From positions 1 to 43,171 of the forward strand of contig JAISER010000018.1 in NCBI GenBank assembly GCA_031263985.1: 43,171 nt of DNA, given 5' to 3'. The first letter of the stretch is position 1; each line of letters opens with the position of its first letter. Positions 1 to 7,448 of the stretch are shown piece by piece. The notes beneath the pieces were generated by a model. It searched no databases. It saw only the letters and a program-made list of their open reading frames with translations, and was not told where the DNA came from. This stretch comes from Clostridiales bacterium (lineage in GTDB: Bacteria; Bacillota; Clostridia; Lachnospirales; JAISER01). The position numbers were made by a program, and so were the translations under genes.

Positions 1-11
1 ACTTGACTCAT
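1..11 (-). CDS. IS30-family transposase, first codons only (partial)
   Basis: Only ATG AGT CAA GT is inside the window, read leftward from position 11. A GGAGG ribosome binding site lies just upstream, as in the right-hand copy. The right copy reads ATG AGT CAA TT, so the two copies are not identical at codon 4. Nothing more can be said from this end. Confidence 0.5.
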
Positions 12-117
12 CGCGGTTCCTCCAGTTACGTTGTTGTCTCCAACTTCATTGTAACTGGTTTGGATCCCCGATGGGTCTTTTTTTTATGCCTTTGGGCAAT
101 TCATTTTACAACTTGCC
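1..117 (-). mobile_element. IS30-family element, left-hand copy (5' end only)
   Basis: This is the reverse complement of the element end at 42849 onward. The two copies share the outer end GGCAAGTTGTAAAATG, the leader and the transposase start, with three substitutions and one 1-base indel over about 117 bases by eye. Only the end, the leader and the first three codons of the transposase lie in the window; the element continues leftward out of it. The leader carries an inverted repeat, CCAGTTAC (22-29) with GTAACTGG (51-58), next to the ribosome binding site. Assignment to IS30 rests on the longer right-hand copy. Confidence 0.8.
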
Positions 118-123
118 GATTTT

Positions 124-150
124 CTAAAAACGCGCGTCCGTTTTTACGGA
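124..150 (-). terminator. Possible terminator after rsmI
   Basis: Read on the minus strand, TCCGT-AAAA-ACGGA is followed by a second small inverted repeat, AAAAACG/CGTTTTT, ending in a run of T about 30 bases past the rsmI stop. The stems are short, so this is a weak call. Confidence 0.35.
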
Positions 151-175
151 TATCACGGCGACGGCGCCGCGGCGA

Positions 176-1027
176 TTACGGACGCCGCTTTTTCATCATT
201 ATATTGTAGACTTCGCTTTTAGAAACGCCTCTATCCCTCGCGGCGGCTTTGACCGCTTCTTTTCTGTCCATGCCTTTTTCAGCGTACATATCTACGTGCC
301 GTTCAACGCTAACGCCTTCCCATCGGCTTATTTCGGCCTTTTTAAACTCGCTGGCGCTTAGCCCCTTCACGACTATGACGTATTCGCCTCGAGGGTCGTT
401 CCGTTCATAATGTGCGACGGCTTCTTTGGCGGGAAGCCGCAAAACCTCTTCGTGAATTTTAGTTATTTCACGCGCGACGCAAATCATTCTGTCGCCGAAA
501 TGGTCCGATATATCTTTAAGCGTTCTCAACAGGCGATGCGGCGCCTCGTAAAAAACGACGGCTCTGCGCTGATTCTTCAGCTCGTCCAACGTTTTGGCGC
601 GCTCTTTGTCATTTAGTGTCAGAAAGCCCTCAAAGATGAACCTGCCGCAGTCAAATCCGGAAAGCGCGATGGCTGTCGTTAGGGCGGTCGGCCCTGGGGC
701 GGCCGTCACGCGTATGCCGTTTTCGTGGCAAGCGTTCGCTAAAAAGCCGCCCGGATCGGACACGCAGGGCATCCCGGCGTCGCTGACGAACGTCACGTTT
801 TGGCCTGAAAGAAGCCTTTTAAGCAATGCGTCGCTCTTGCGCGCCTCGTTGTGTTCGTGACAGCTTTCAAGCCGGACGGCTATGTTAAAATGATTGAGCA
901 GCCGGAGCGTCCGTCTAGTGTCTTCCGCCGCGACGATATCGGCCTCGGCGAGAGCTTTTAACGCGCGCGGCGACATGTCCTCCAGGTTGCCTATCGGCGT
1001 GCCGCAAATTGTGAAAACGCCGTTCAT
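176..1027 (-). CDS. rsmI: 16S rRNA (cytidine-1402-2'-O)-methyltransferase RsmI
   Basis: RsmI methylates the ribose of C1402 in the decoding centre of 16S rRNA using S-adenosylmethionine. The 283-residue product has the usual family length. Family signatures are visible in order: CGTPIGNLEDMSPRAL (8-23), the AEDTRRT loop (34-40), VSDAGMPCVSDPG (81-93) and PGPTA (111-115), followed by a small C-terminal helix-turn-helix-like stretch (DRGVSKSEVYNIM). The ATG overlaps the asnB stop in an ATGA arrangement, so the two genes are probably translationally coupled. RsmI is common next to other housekeeping genes, but pairing with asnB is not a typical arrangement. Function is assigned with high confidence from the motifs. 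Confidence 0.95.
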   Translation of the reverse strand: MNGVFTICGTPIGNLEDMSPRALKALAEADIVAAEDTRRTLRLLNHFNIAVRLESCHEHNEARKSDALLKRLLSGQNVTFVSDAGMPCVSDPGGFLANACHENGIRVTAAPGPTALTTAIALSGFDCGRFIFEGFLTLNDKERAKTLDELKNQRRAVVFYEAPHRLLRTLKDISDHFGDRMICVAREITKIHEEVLRLPAKEAVAHYERNDPRGEYVIVVKGLSASEFKKAEISRWEGVSVERHVDMYAEKGMDRKEAVKAAARDRGVSKSEVYNIMMKKRRP

Positions 1028-2934
1028 ACGCCCTCCGTTTTTGTAGTTTGATTATCTCGCGGTTGTTCAAAGTACACTCTGTGCCACACGATAAAGATAT
1101 AAATCGTCCATATCTTGCGGCTGTTATCCGCTCCGCCCGATTTGTGGCGGCGCAGCAGCTTCAGTATCTCGTCGCGGTTGAAATATTTATCCGCGGTTTC
1201 GCTCAAAAACGCGTCCTTGACGATGTTATAATACTTATCGGTTTTCAGCCATAAGCGTATGGGGACCGGAAACCCCAATTTCTTTTTGTCCGCTGTTTCG
1301 TTTGGCAAGACGTTCGCCGCGGCCAGACGAAACGCGTATTTGGTCCCGGTTTTGTTTACGCGATAATTAGAGGGGATTTTGGACGCGATTTTAAAGACTT
1401 CCATGTCCAAAAACGGCACGCGTATCTCAAGCGAGTTCGCCATGCTCATTTTGTCGGCTTTCAGTAAAATGTCGCCTATCATCCACAAGTTTATGTCGAT
1501 ATATTGCATTTTCGTAACGTCGTCAAGCGCGGCGGCTTTTTCGTAAAGCGGCCGCGTAATCTCAGCGGGGTCGAATCTTCCCGTCGGGTTTTTCAAAATT
1601 TTCCGGCGCTCGTTCATGGAAAAGATATTGGCGTTGCCTATAAATCGTTCCTCTACGGTTTTGCCGCCGCGTATGAAGAAATTTCTTCCTTTAAATTTGA
1701 ACGGACACGCAGAGGCTAATCTTGCCAAAAACCTGCGAACCGGCGTCGGCAAAAGCGTTAGGATTTTAAGGTCAAGCGGCTCGCGGTATATGTTATAGCC
1801 GCCGAAAAGCTCGTCCGCGCCCTCGCCCGACATAGCCGCTTTGACATGCTCGCGCGCCGTCTTGCTTACGAAATAAAGCGCGACGGCTGACGGGTCGGCC
1901 AAAGGCTCGTCCATATAATACTGCACGTCGTCGATGGCCGCCCAATATTCCTCCGTCGTTATCGTTTTATCGTAATTTTCCGCTCCGATTTCGGACGAAA
2001 GCTTTTTGGCGAAGTCTATTTCGTTATACCGGTCATAATCAAAACCGACGGTAAAGGTTTTAGCCGAGGCGGTTCCGCCGGCGTCATTAACGCTGGCGTC
2101 ATTGACGCTGGCGCCGCTGAGGCCGGCGGCCACATAGCTGGAATCGACGCCGCTGGACAAAAACGCGCCTATCTCTACGTCGCTTATCATGTGCGCCTTT
2201 ATGGAATCCTGCAAAACGGACTCTATATCTGAAACGGTCTTGTCAAGCTTCGCGGCTTGCGGTTCAAACTCAGGCTCCCAATATCTTTTTATGGTTAGAT
2301 CTTCATCCTTATAAATTAGATAATGCGCCGCGGGCAGCTTGTACACTCCCTTAAAAAACGTTTCATCCAGCACAGAGTATTGAAACGTCAAATAGTTTTC
2401 CAGCGCGGTTTCGTTAACTCGCCGTTCGAACCCCGGATATTCCAGTAAGCTTTTAATCTCCGACGCGAAAATCAGCGCTCCGTCCGCCGTTTTCGAGTAA
2501 TAGACGGGTTTTACGCCGAAAAAATCGCGCGCTATGAAAACCGCGTCCGTTCGCTTATCGTAAATCAGAAACGCGAACATGCCGCGGAGCTTCGTGAGCA
2601 TTTCCGCGCCTTCGTCCTCATACAAATGCAAAATAACTTCCGTATCCGTCTTGGTTGAGAAGACATGTCCTTTTTCCTCGAGATCGTTTCGCAGAGAAGC
2701 GTAATTATAGATCTCACCGTTGAAGACAATGAACATGTCGCCCGTTTCATTAAAAATAGGCTGATCGCCTGAATCGAGATCGATAAAACTCAACCGCCTG
2801 AAACCGACCGATATTTTTTCATCCGAATAAAAACCGGCTGAATCCGGTCCGCGGTGCGCTATCTTGTCAGACATAACCCGAGTGACGACGTCGCCGTTCG
2901 GCAAATACCCCGTAAAACCGCAAAAACCGCACAT
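1024..2934 (-). CDS. asnB: Asparagine synthase (glutamine-hydrolysing) AsnB
   Basis: AsnB converts aspartate, glutamine and ATP to asparagine in the cytosol. The 636-residue protein starts MCGF, leaving Cys2 as the glutaminase nucleophile. It has RGPDSAG (28-34) and FNGEIYN (71-77) in the class II glutamine amidotransferase domain (about 1-210). The ATP pyrophosphatase loop SGVDSS is at 261-266, and SGEGADELFGGY comes later. An AAGGAAGAGG ribosome binding site precedes the ATG. Right after the PP-loop helix the protein carries a short low-complexity insertion with a duplicated ASVND, encoded by a 15-bp tandem repeat at 2081-2110. The stop overlaps the rsmI start. Length and motifs fit AsnB; related members of this superfamily modify peptidoglycan or secondary metabolites, so asparagine synthesis is likely rather than proven. 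Confidence 0.92.
   Translation of the reverse strand: MCGFCGFTGYLPNGDVVTRVMSDKIAHRGPDSAGFYSDEKISVGFRRLSFIDLDSGDQPIFNETGDMFIVFNGEIYNYASLRNDLEEKGHVFSTKTDTEVILHLYEDEGAEMLTKLRGMFAFLIYDKRTDAVFIARDFFGVKPVYYSKTADGALIFASEIKSLLEYPGFERRVNETALENYLTFQYSVLDETFFKGVYKLPAAHYLIYKDEDLTIKRYWEPEFEPQAAKLDKTVSDIESVLQDSIKAHMISDVEIGAFLSSGVDSSYVAAGLSGASVNDASVNDAGGTASAKTFTVGFDYDRYNEIDFAKKLSSEIGAENYDKTITTEEYWAAIDDVQYYMDEPLADPSAVALYFVSKTAREHVKAAMSGEGADELFGGYNIYREPLDLKILTLLPTPVRRFLARLASACPFKFKGRNFFIRGGKTVEERFIGNANIFSMNERRKILKNPTGRFDPAEITRPLYEKAAALDDVTKMQYIDINLWMIGDILLKADKMSMANSLEIRVPFLDMEVFKIASKIPSNYRVNKTGTKYAFRLAAANVLPNETADKKKLGFPVPIRLWLKTDKYYNIVKDAFLSETADKYFNRDEILKLLRRHKSGGADNSRKIWTIYIFIVWHRVYFEQPRDNQTTKTEGV
2081..2110. 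repeat. 15-bp tandem duplication inside asnB
   Basis: Two adjacent 15-base units, GCGTCATTAACGCTG and GCGTCATTGACGCTG, differ at one base and are in frame. They add a repeated ASVND to AsnB just after the nucleotide-binding loop helix. A surface-loop expansion by replication slippage is the simplest reading. Confidence 0.8.
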
Positions 2935-3010
2935 ATGCCTCTTCCTTCTTTAACGCCGTAATATATCTAGATGTTCCAATTTTTCCCATAACAACGGTAC
3001 GCCATACTAT

Positions 3011-3164
3011 AGACCTGTCCTGAAATCTGACTCCGGCGTTTGCGCGGCGGATTTTCCACGATGCGGCGTCAGCGACATCCTTATGTACACGGCGGCTTTC
3101 GTTTCCTTGGCCTTGAGGGAAATCCGCTCGTGAATCCGTCGAAGTCAGGTTCCGGTGCAGGTCT
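3011..3164. repeat. Inverted-repeat intergenic element (about 154 bp)
   Basis: The element begins AGACCTGTCCTGAAATCTGACT and ends with the imperfect reverse complement, AAGTCAGGTTCCGGTGCAGGTCT split across the end. It fills most of the 259-base gap between asnB and the FtsX-like gene. No convincing reading frame was recognised in it. A fragment with the same AGACCTGTC end occurs inside repeat A7 near 42812. It may be another small non-autonomous element; no flanking duplication was identified. Confidence 0.5.
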
Positions 3165-3193
3165 TATGTAACGCGCGTCGCCGCGCGGACAAT

Positions 3194-4648
3194 CTATAAT
3201 TCACGCCGCTTTTTCCGCGCTCCCTTTCTTGGCTTTTTAACGGCCAATTTTACGCTTTTCCTTTTGACGCGCTTGTTGTCCTGACCGATTTTGTCCTCGG
3301 AAGGCCGCCTTACGACGGACAAAAGCGCGGCCGCTGTCGCCGCGCATATGACGGCCGCGTACGTTATCGCCGCGCGCGCGGCCGTTGGCGCTAAAACTCT
3401 CGCGCCAATGGAGTCGGGCAGAATTCCCGGCGAGGAAATATACGGCGGCGGCAATATGACTTCGGGCGCCTGCGCGTAAAACTTTACCGCGTCCATAAAT
3501 TTGTCGCCCAAAAACGGAATGTAGACAATCGCCGCCGCCAGCGCCGCCGCGAACGCTAAGACAGCCGGAATAAGCTCTTCGACCAGAACGAGCGCCAGCA
3601 GTCTTCGGCGGTCGCTTTGAAAGTCCTCAGAAAATTCAAACCGGCGGTCCCTGAACGAAAAGAATAAAAACGCGAAAAGCCCGACAGCTAAAAGCGACGG
3701 CGCGAAAAATCGCGCTGAGTCAAAACGTTTCGCCGCGTTTAACACGTTTTCGGCCTCATTAATTTCCGGCCATTCTTCCCTTAGCTCAAAGAAACCGTCC
3801 ACGCTTTCAAGGTTTAGCGCCGTTTCGACGGCTTTAGCCAAGTCGGCCCGGTCATTTACAAAAAACGACGCGCTGTCATATGACATGACGTCGGGATGGC
3901 CAATATAGCCGGACAACGCTTTGCATGTCGTGAGATCGGCGAAAAACCAGTTTTCCGCCATATCGCTTTCCTTCGTGTTTTCATCAACGAGCTGGGAGCC
4001 GTTTATTTTAAAGGTCCCTATGACTTCTAGCGAAATTTCGTCGCCTATAATGCGCTCCACATTGTCGCCGACAAGCATATGCCCGCTCGCGTTTATGGTT
4101 ATCGCGTCGCCCAGATCAATGGCGTTTTTCGCGGACAATTCGTCAGATATGACGACGGCGCCCATATCGTCCGGCGCGATGTGCCGTCCGCGCGAAAGCG
4201 ACAGCGCGCCGTTAACGAACAGCTCGTCAAGCGCGCTGTTCATCTGGCAGAAGATAGAAGGCGAATTCATATATATTTTTAAGTCTTTAAGCGACAGCGC
4301 GCTGTCCTCTTCATTTTCCAGCTTAAGCGCGAAGGACATGGCTTCCGCCCACGCGCCCGGCGTAAGCTTGGCGCCGCCCACGTAGCCTTTAGCAAGCCGG
4401 AGCGCGTTATATTCCTCCGCGCCAACCGCCCGCGCGATGTCGTCTATAACCGTTAAATCAATAATGTTCTCTCCGCGCTCTATCGTAAAGCTTGGCCGTA
4501 TGTCTTTAACTTGGACGCCCCAAACGGCGCTTTTTATTGCGAACGCCGCCAGCGTTATGAAAGCCGCCGCGAAAAATATCGCTAACATCGGAATACTCCG
4601 TTGTTTCTTATGCCAATAATATAAGAACATATCGCGACGCGATCTCAA
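3194..4648 (-). CDS. FtsX-like membrane protein (ABC permease fold), function unknown
   Basis: Not recognised as a named gene. The product (about 484 residues) has one N-terminal membrane segment (IPMLAIFFAAAFITLAAF, near 20-40) and a large extracytoplasmic region (about 45-320). Three more membrane segments follow: FFAPSLLAVGLFAFLFFSF, VLVEELIPAVLAFAAALAAA and AAITYAAVICAATAAALL. It ends in a very basic tail rich in Lys and Arg. One segment, an ectodomain and then three segments is the topology of FtsX/MacB permeases, but no ATPase gene lies nearby. The start is chosen as TTG at 4648: a GGAGG (4661-4657) sits 8 bases upstream. The in-frame GTG at 4657 overlaps that ribosome binding site and is unlikely. 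Confidence 0.7.
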   Translation of the reverse strand: MRSRRDMFLYYWHKKQRSIPMLAIFFAAAFITLAAFAIKSAVWGVQVKDIRPSFTIERGENIIDLTVIDDIARAVGAEEYNALRLAKGYVGGAKLTPGAWAEAMSFALKLENEEDSALSLKDLKIYMNSPSIFCQMNSALDELFVNGALSLSRGRHIAPDDMGAVVISDELSAKNAIDLGDAITINASGHMLVGDNVERIIGDEISLEVIGTFKINGSQLVDENTKESDMAENWFFADLTTCKALSGYIGHPDVMSYDSASFFVNDRADLAKAVETALNLESVDGFFELREEWPEINEAENVLNAAKRFDSARFFAPSLLAVGLFAFLFFSFRDRRFEFSEDFQSDRRRLLALVLVEELIPAVLAFAAALAAAIVYIPFLGDKFMDAVKFYAQAPEVILPPPYISSPGILPDSIGARVLAPTAARAAITYAAVICAATAAALLSVVRRPSEDKIGQDNKRVKRKSVKLAVKKPRKGARKKRREL

Positions 4649-5007
4649 ATAATTCACCTCCGGCTAATGGCGCGTCGGGTCGTTAATGTCGTTCGCCGGC
4701 GCCCGTCACGCTTTAAAAGCATGTTTAAGATCTCGTTTTCAGCGGATTTTTTGCAGTGATTTTTCGCCAAACGCAAAAACGCGAACGCCGCGTATTCGAA
4801 AAAATACGCAAAGAGCGCTGACAAAGCGTAGCGGAAAATAAGCTGAAAAGACACAAAATGGAGATATTAAACAGGCTCTAAAGATTCAGACGGCGCTTTG
4901 ACAAGCGTAACGGCTCTTTTAAATATCATTGGCTATTTTAACATGTTTTATTTCATAAGTCGATATCAGAGCCGGCGTTTTTTAAACGAAAAACTGATCG
5001 CGATATA
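4649..5007. other. Intergenic region between divergent genes, mostly repeat A1
   Basis: The gap between the leftward FtsX-like gene and the rightward hpf gene runs to 5197. It holds repeat A1 (4718-4879) and, further right, an AT-rich stretch with a promoter for hpf. Short reading frames across 4654-4854 fall almost entirely inside the repeat and are not believed to be genes. Confidence 0.6.
4718..4879 (-). repeat. Repeat family A, copy A1 (near full length)
   Basis: Its left end AGCATGTTTAAGATCTCG and right end GGAGATATTAAACAGGCTCT are imperfect inverted repeats. The interior has the same segments as the copies at 10899, 29270, 40311 and 42760: GCGCTGACAAAGC, GCGGAAAATAAG, and the AGCGGATTTTT end segment. 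At 162 bp it is the longest copy in the window. It is reversed relative to A3, A6 and A7. Confidence 0.75.
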
Positions 5008-5036
5008 ATGACAAATCAAATTTGTTGTGATAAAAT
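5008..5036 (+). promoter_or_regulatory. Predicted sigma-A promoter for hpf operon
   Basis: A -35 ATGACA (5008-5013) and a -10 TAAAAT (5031-5036) are separated by 17 bases, with AT-rich flanks. This leaves a leader of about 155 bases before the hpf start. Another TATAAT lies at 5004-5009 but has no good -35. Confidence 0.5.
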
Positions 5037-5197
5037 TTATATTCGGTCAGCGAAAACGCGGCGCGGCGTCAGCTCGGAGAATGGACAAGGGATTAACCGC
5101 GTTTTGGCGAATATGTCATTAAGTCGCATTACGGCTTGCCGCGGCGCGGACATCCGTCGCGCCAAGAGCTGGTTCGCGGCGCGAAAGGAGTGTTTAC

Positions 5198-5734
5198 ATG
5201 CGCTACACGTTTACAGTTAAAAACGGTGACGTGTCCGACACGACCAAAATGAAGATCGGACAAAAGATAGGGCGGATCGAAAGGCTTTTTTCAGAAACCG
5301 CGGAAGCGTTCGTTACAATTTCGTCGGTCAAAAACAACCATACCGTAGAAGTGACCATACCGCTTAACAAGCGCATACTGCGCGCGGAAGTAACGACGGA
5401 CGATCTGTTCGCGTCGCTTGACGACGCCGTTGACATATTGGAGCGTCAGATGGTGCGCTATAAAGGCCGTCTGCGGGATCGTTCGGTTAAAGACATTAAG
5501 TTTAAAGAGGAGTTTAGCGCTTATTCCGACGACGACGTCGCGGGCGACGAAGGGCCTAAGATAGAGAAGACGAAACGTTTCGCGCTCAAACCGATGGACG
5601 CGGAGGAAGCGGTAATGGAGATGGAGATGCTTAACCATAGTTTTTACGTTTTCAGAAACGGCGACACGGATGACATAAACGTCGTTTATAAACGAAAAGA
5701 TGACAGCTACGGTTTGATAGAGCCGGAGTATTGA
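5198..5734 (+). CDS. hpf: Long-form ribosome hibernation promoting factor HPF
   Basis: HPF binds the 30S decoding region in slow growth and, in the long form, pairs ribosomes into inactive 100S dimers. The 178-residue length matches the long form. The N-terminal S30AE domain spans about 1-95 (MRYTFTVKNGDVSDTTK through ERQMVRYKGRLRD). An acidic linker follows, then the C-terminal dimerisation domain (about 118-175) with EAVMEMEMLNHSFYVFRN and NVVYKRKDDSYGLIEPEY. The start is supported by AAAGGAG seven bases upstream. It leads a plus-strand gene run and stops one base before the rdgB ATG. Confidence 0.95.
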   Translation: MRYTFTVKNGDVSDTTKMKIGQKIGRIERLFSETAEAFVTISSVKNNHTVEVTIPLNKRILRAEVTTDDLFASLDDAVDILERQMVRYKGRLRDRSVKDIKFKEEFSAYSDDDVAGDEGPKIEKTKRFALKPMDAEEAVMEMEMLNHSFYVFRNGDTDDINVVYKRKDDSYGLIEPEY

Positions 5735-5735
5735 T

Positions 5736-6326
5736 ATGGACATAATAGCCGCCACTAAAAACAAGGACAAACTGCGAGAGATGCGAGAGATACTTGGCTC
5801 TATGGGGTTTCGCGTCATTGCGGCCGCGGAGCTTGGCGTAACCGAAGAAATAACGGAAGACGGCGCCACGTTCGAGGATAACGCCATTAAAAAGGCTCGC
5901 GTGATATCACAGAGGACGGGCGCGATGGCGCTGGCGGACGATTCCGGCATAGAAATAGACTATTTAGGCAAAAAACCTGGCGTTCGCTCCAGCCGTTTTT
6001 TGGGCGAAAAAACCGACTACGCCGTTAAGAACAAGAAGATATTGGATATAATGAGAGACGCGGAAGAAAACGAGCGAACGGCTCGCTACGTATGCGTGAT
6101 GGCGGCTGCGTCGCCGCGCGGTGAGATCCTCTTGTCTCGCGGCGAAATAGAGGGTGTCATAAGCCGCGAGCCAAGAGGGACAGGCGGGTTCGGCTATGAT
6201 CCGATATTCTTGCTGCCCGAAAAGGGCGCTACGTTCGGCGAGATGGCTGACGAGGAAAAAAATCGAATAAGCCATCGCCGAAAAGCGCTCGACGGCATGG
6301 CGGGAAAGCTGGTTAGCCGCAAGTGA
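5736..6326 (+). CDS. rdgB: XTP/dITP pyrophosphatase (Ham1/RdgB)
   Basis: This enzyme clears non-canonical purine triphosphates such as dITP and XTP from the nucleotide pool. The 196-residue protein has the family's N-terminal ATKNKDKLREMREIL (6-20), TFEDNAIKKA (45-54), the catalytic ALADDSGIEID region (66-75), and late GTGGFGYDPIF and SHRRKA motifs. It begins one base after the hpf stop, and its own stop overlaps the next start as GTGA. That points to one transcript with the phosphoesterase gene, the same pairing seen in many Bacillota. Confidence 0.95.
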   Translation: MDIIAATKNKDKLREMREILGSMGFRVIAAAELGVTEEITEDGATFEDNAIKKARVISQRTGAMALADDSGIEIDYLGKKPGVRSSRFLGEKTDYAVKNKKILDIMRDAEENERTARYVCVMAAASPRGEILLSRGEIEGVISREPRGTGGFGYDPIFLLPEKGATFGEMADEEKNRISHRRKALDGMAGKLVSRK

Positions 6327-6817
6327 AACTGCTTGTTTTCAGCGACTCGCATGGAGCCGTTCGTAACATGCTTAAAGTCATTGGACGCGTCGGACGCCAC
6401 ATGGACGGCGCGTTACATTTGGGCGACGGTTTTTTTGATCTGGATGGCGCCGTCGAAGGTTTGTTCGTAATGAAAGTCGCCGGAAACGGAGACGCGCTTC
6501 ACGACGAGCCTCCGTTTAAGTCCTTTGAAATAGCCGGAAAAAACATAGTGATGACGCATGGGCATTTGTACGGCGCCAGAGCCGGAAACGTCTCCGGACT
6601 TTTGAGGCTAGCGAAGGAAACTAACGCCGACATTTGTTTGTACGGGCATACCCATGCGCCGCTTATAACGCGTCAAGACGGCGTTTTAATCATGAACCCC
6701 GGCAGCGTGAGCAGACCTCGCTCGGCGCCGTTCCCATCGTACGGCGTGATTGAAATAGAGCCTGACGGCGCTGTAATTCCATCAATAATAAACATAACTC
6801 CGGATTTTTTCTTATAA
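6323..6817 (+). CDS. YfcE/MJ0936-family metallophosphoesterase
   Basis: A small calcineurin-like phosphodiesterase of 164 residues. The metal-binding motifs appear in order: D8-x-H10 in FSDSHG, LHLGDG, the GNGD segment (GNCD in most relatives), MTHGHLYG and YGHTHAP. Family members hydrolyse phosphodiester substrates with Mn; the physiological substrate is usually unknown. The GTG start overlaps the rdgB stop by four bases, indicating translational coupling. The Cys-to-Gly change in GNxD leaves the metal-binding Asp and Asn, so activity is probably retained. Confidence 0.9.
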   Translation: MKLLVFSDSHGAVRNMLKVIGRVGRHMDGALHLGDGFFDLDGAVEGLFVMKVAGNGDALHDEPPFKSFEIAGKNIVMTHGHLYGARAGNVSGLLRLAKETNADICLYGHTHAPLITRQDGVLIMNPGSVSRPRSAPFPSYGVIEIEPDGAVIPSIINITPDFFL

Positions 6818-6858
6818 ATAACTGTCGCGCTATTTTTCGCGGCGAAGGGGGGTTTTTC

Positions 6859-7323
6859 ATGGAATATCCTACCCGTCGGGCGGAACGGGCGCTTTCGCGC
6901 GGGCAAGCGGAACAAATTTTACAAAAAGGCGAATACGGCTTTTTAGCTCTGCGCGCGCCGGACGGCGCCGCTTACGGCGTTCCGCTCAATTACGTTTTCT
7001 CCGATAGGAAAATTTATTTGCACGGGGCGACGCAAGGGAAAAAAATAGACTGCGTTAACTTCGACGACAGAGTCTCGTTTACTGTCGTCGCTCATTCGCG
7101 TTACGTCGAGGGTAAATTCACGACGAATTATGAATGCGCTATGGCGTTCGGCCGCGCGCGCGTTTCACGTGACGACGAGGAACGCCGAACCGCGCTTAAA
7201 ACGCTATGCGCTAAATATTCTGACGAGGATCCGGACGGCTTCATAGAAAAAGCGTTTAACCGAACCGCCGTAATCGTTATAGACGTCGAGAGCGTAAGCG
7301 GAAAGGCTAACCCAGCGACGTAA
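6859..7323 (+). CDS. Pyridoxamine 5'-phosphate oxidase-like flavin-binding protein
   Basis: The 154-residue product resembles the FMN-binding split-barrel proteins related to NimA and the PNPOx-like family of Clostridia. It has the N-terminal LSRGQAEQILQKGEYGFLAL and the barrel core AYGVPLNYVFSDRKIYLHGATQGKKIDC. A C-terminal pairing helix and strand follow (ALKTLCAKYSDED, NRTAVIVIDVESVSGK). A GGGGGG stretch serves as ribosome binding site. The specific reaction cannot be told from sequence; relatives reduce nitroimidazoles or have no known substrate. A degraded copy of its own 3' end follows at 7348-7430. Confidence 0.8.
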   Translation: MEYPTRRAERALSRGQAEQILQKGEYGFLALRAPDGAAYGVPLNYVFSDRKIYLHGATQGKKIDCVNFDDRVSFTVVAHSRYVEGKFTTNYECAMAFGRARVSRDDEERRTALKTLCAKYSDEDPDGFIEKAFNRTAVIVIDVESVSGKANPAT

Positions 7324-7347
7324 AGGCGGATAGGGATATAAGGAAGG

Positions 7348-7430
7348 TCTTCGTTTAAAAGCGCCGCCGAACCGCTTTAATCGTTACGGACGCCAAGAGC
7401 GTCCGCGTTTATTCGGTGAACGCAGTTTGA
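7348..7430 (+). pseudogene. Remnant duplicating the 3' end of the PNPOx-like gene
   Basis: The sequence from about 7348 resembles the last coding part of the preceding gene (about 7242-7323). Shared blocks include CGAACCGC, TAATCGTTA, GAC and AGAGCGT. Read in the matching frame it gives RTALIVTDAKSV against RTAVIVIDVESV, then ends at a TGA at 7428. An in-frame TAA lies upstream, so it is not expressed as a protein. It looks like what is left of a tandem paralogue after deletion. Confidence 0.6.
7387..7405 (+). terminator. Weak hairpin between the PNPOx-like gene and miaA
   Basis: CGGACGC and GCGTCCG form a 7-bp stem with loop CAAGA, followed by CGTTTATT. The T tract is poor, and the hairpin lies inside the gene remnant, so termination here is doubtful. 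Confidence 0.3.
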
Positions 7431-7448
7431 TAAATAGGGGTTTTCATT

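Noticed and set aside
4654..4854. 66-codon minus-strand open frame before the FtsX-like gene
   Set aside because: It lies almost wholly in repeat A1 and its sequence has no familiar protein pattern.
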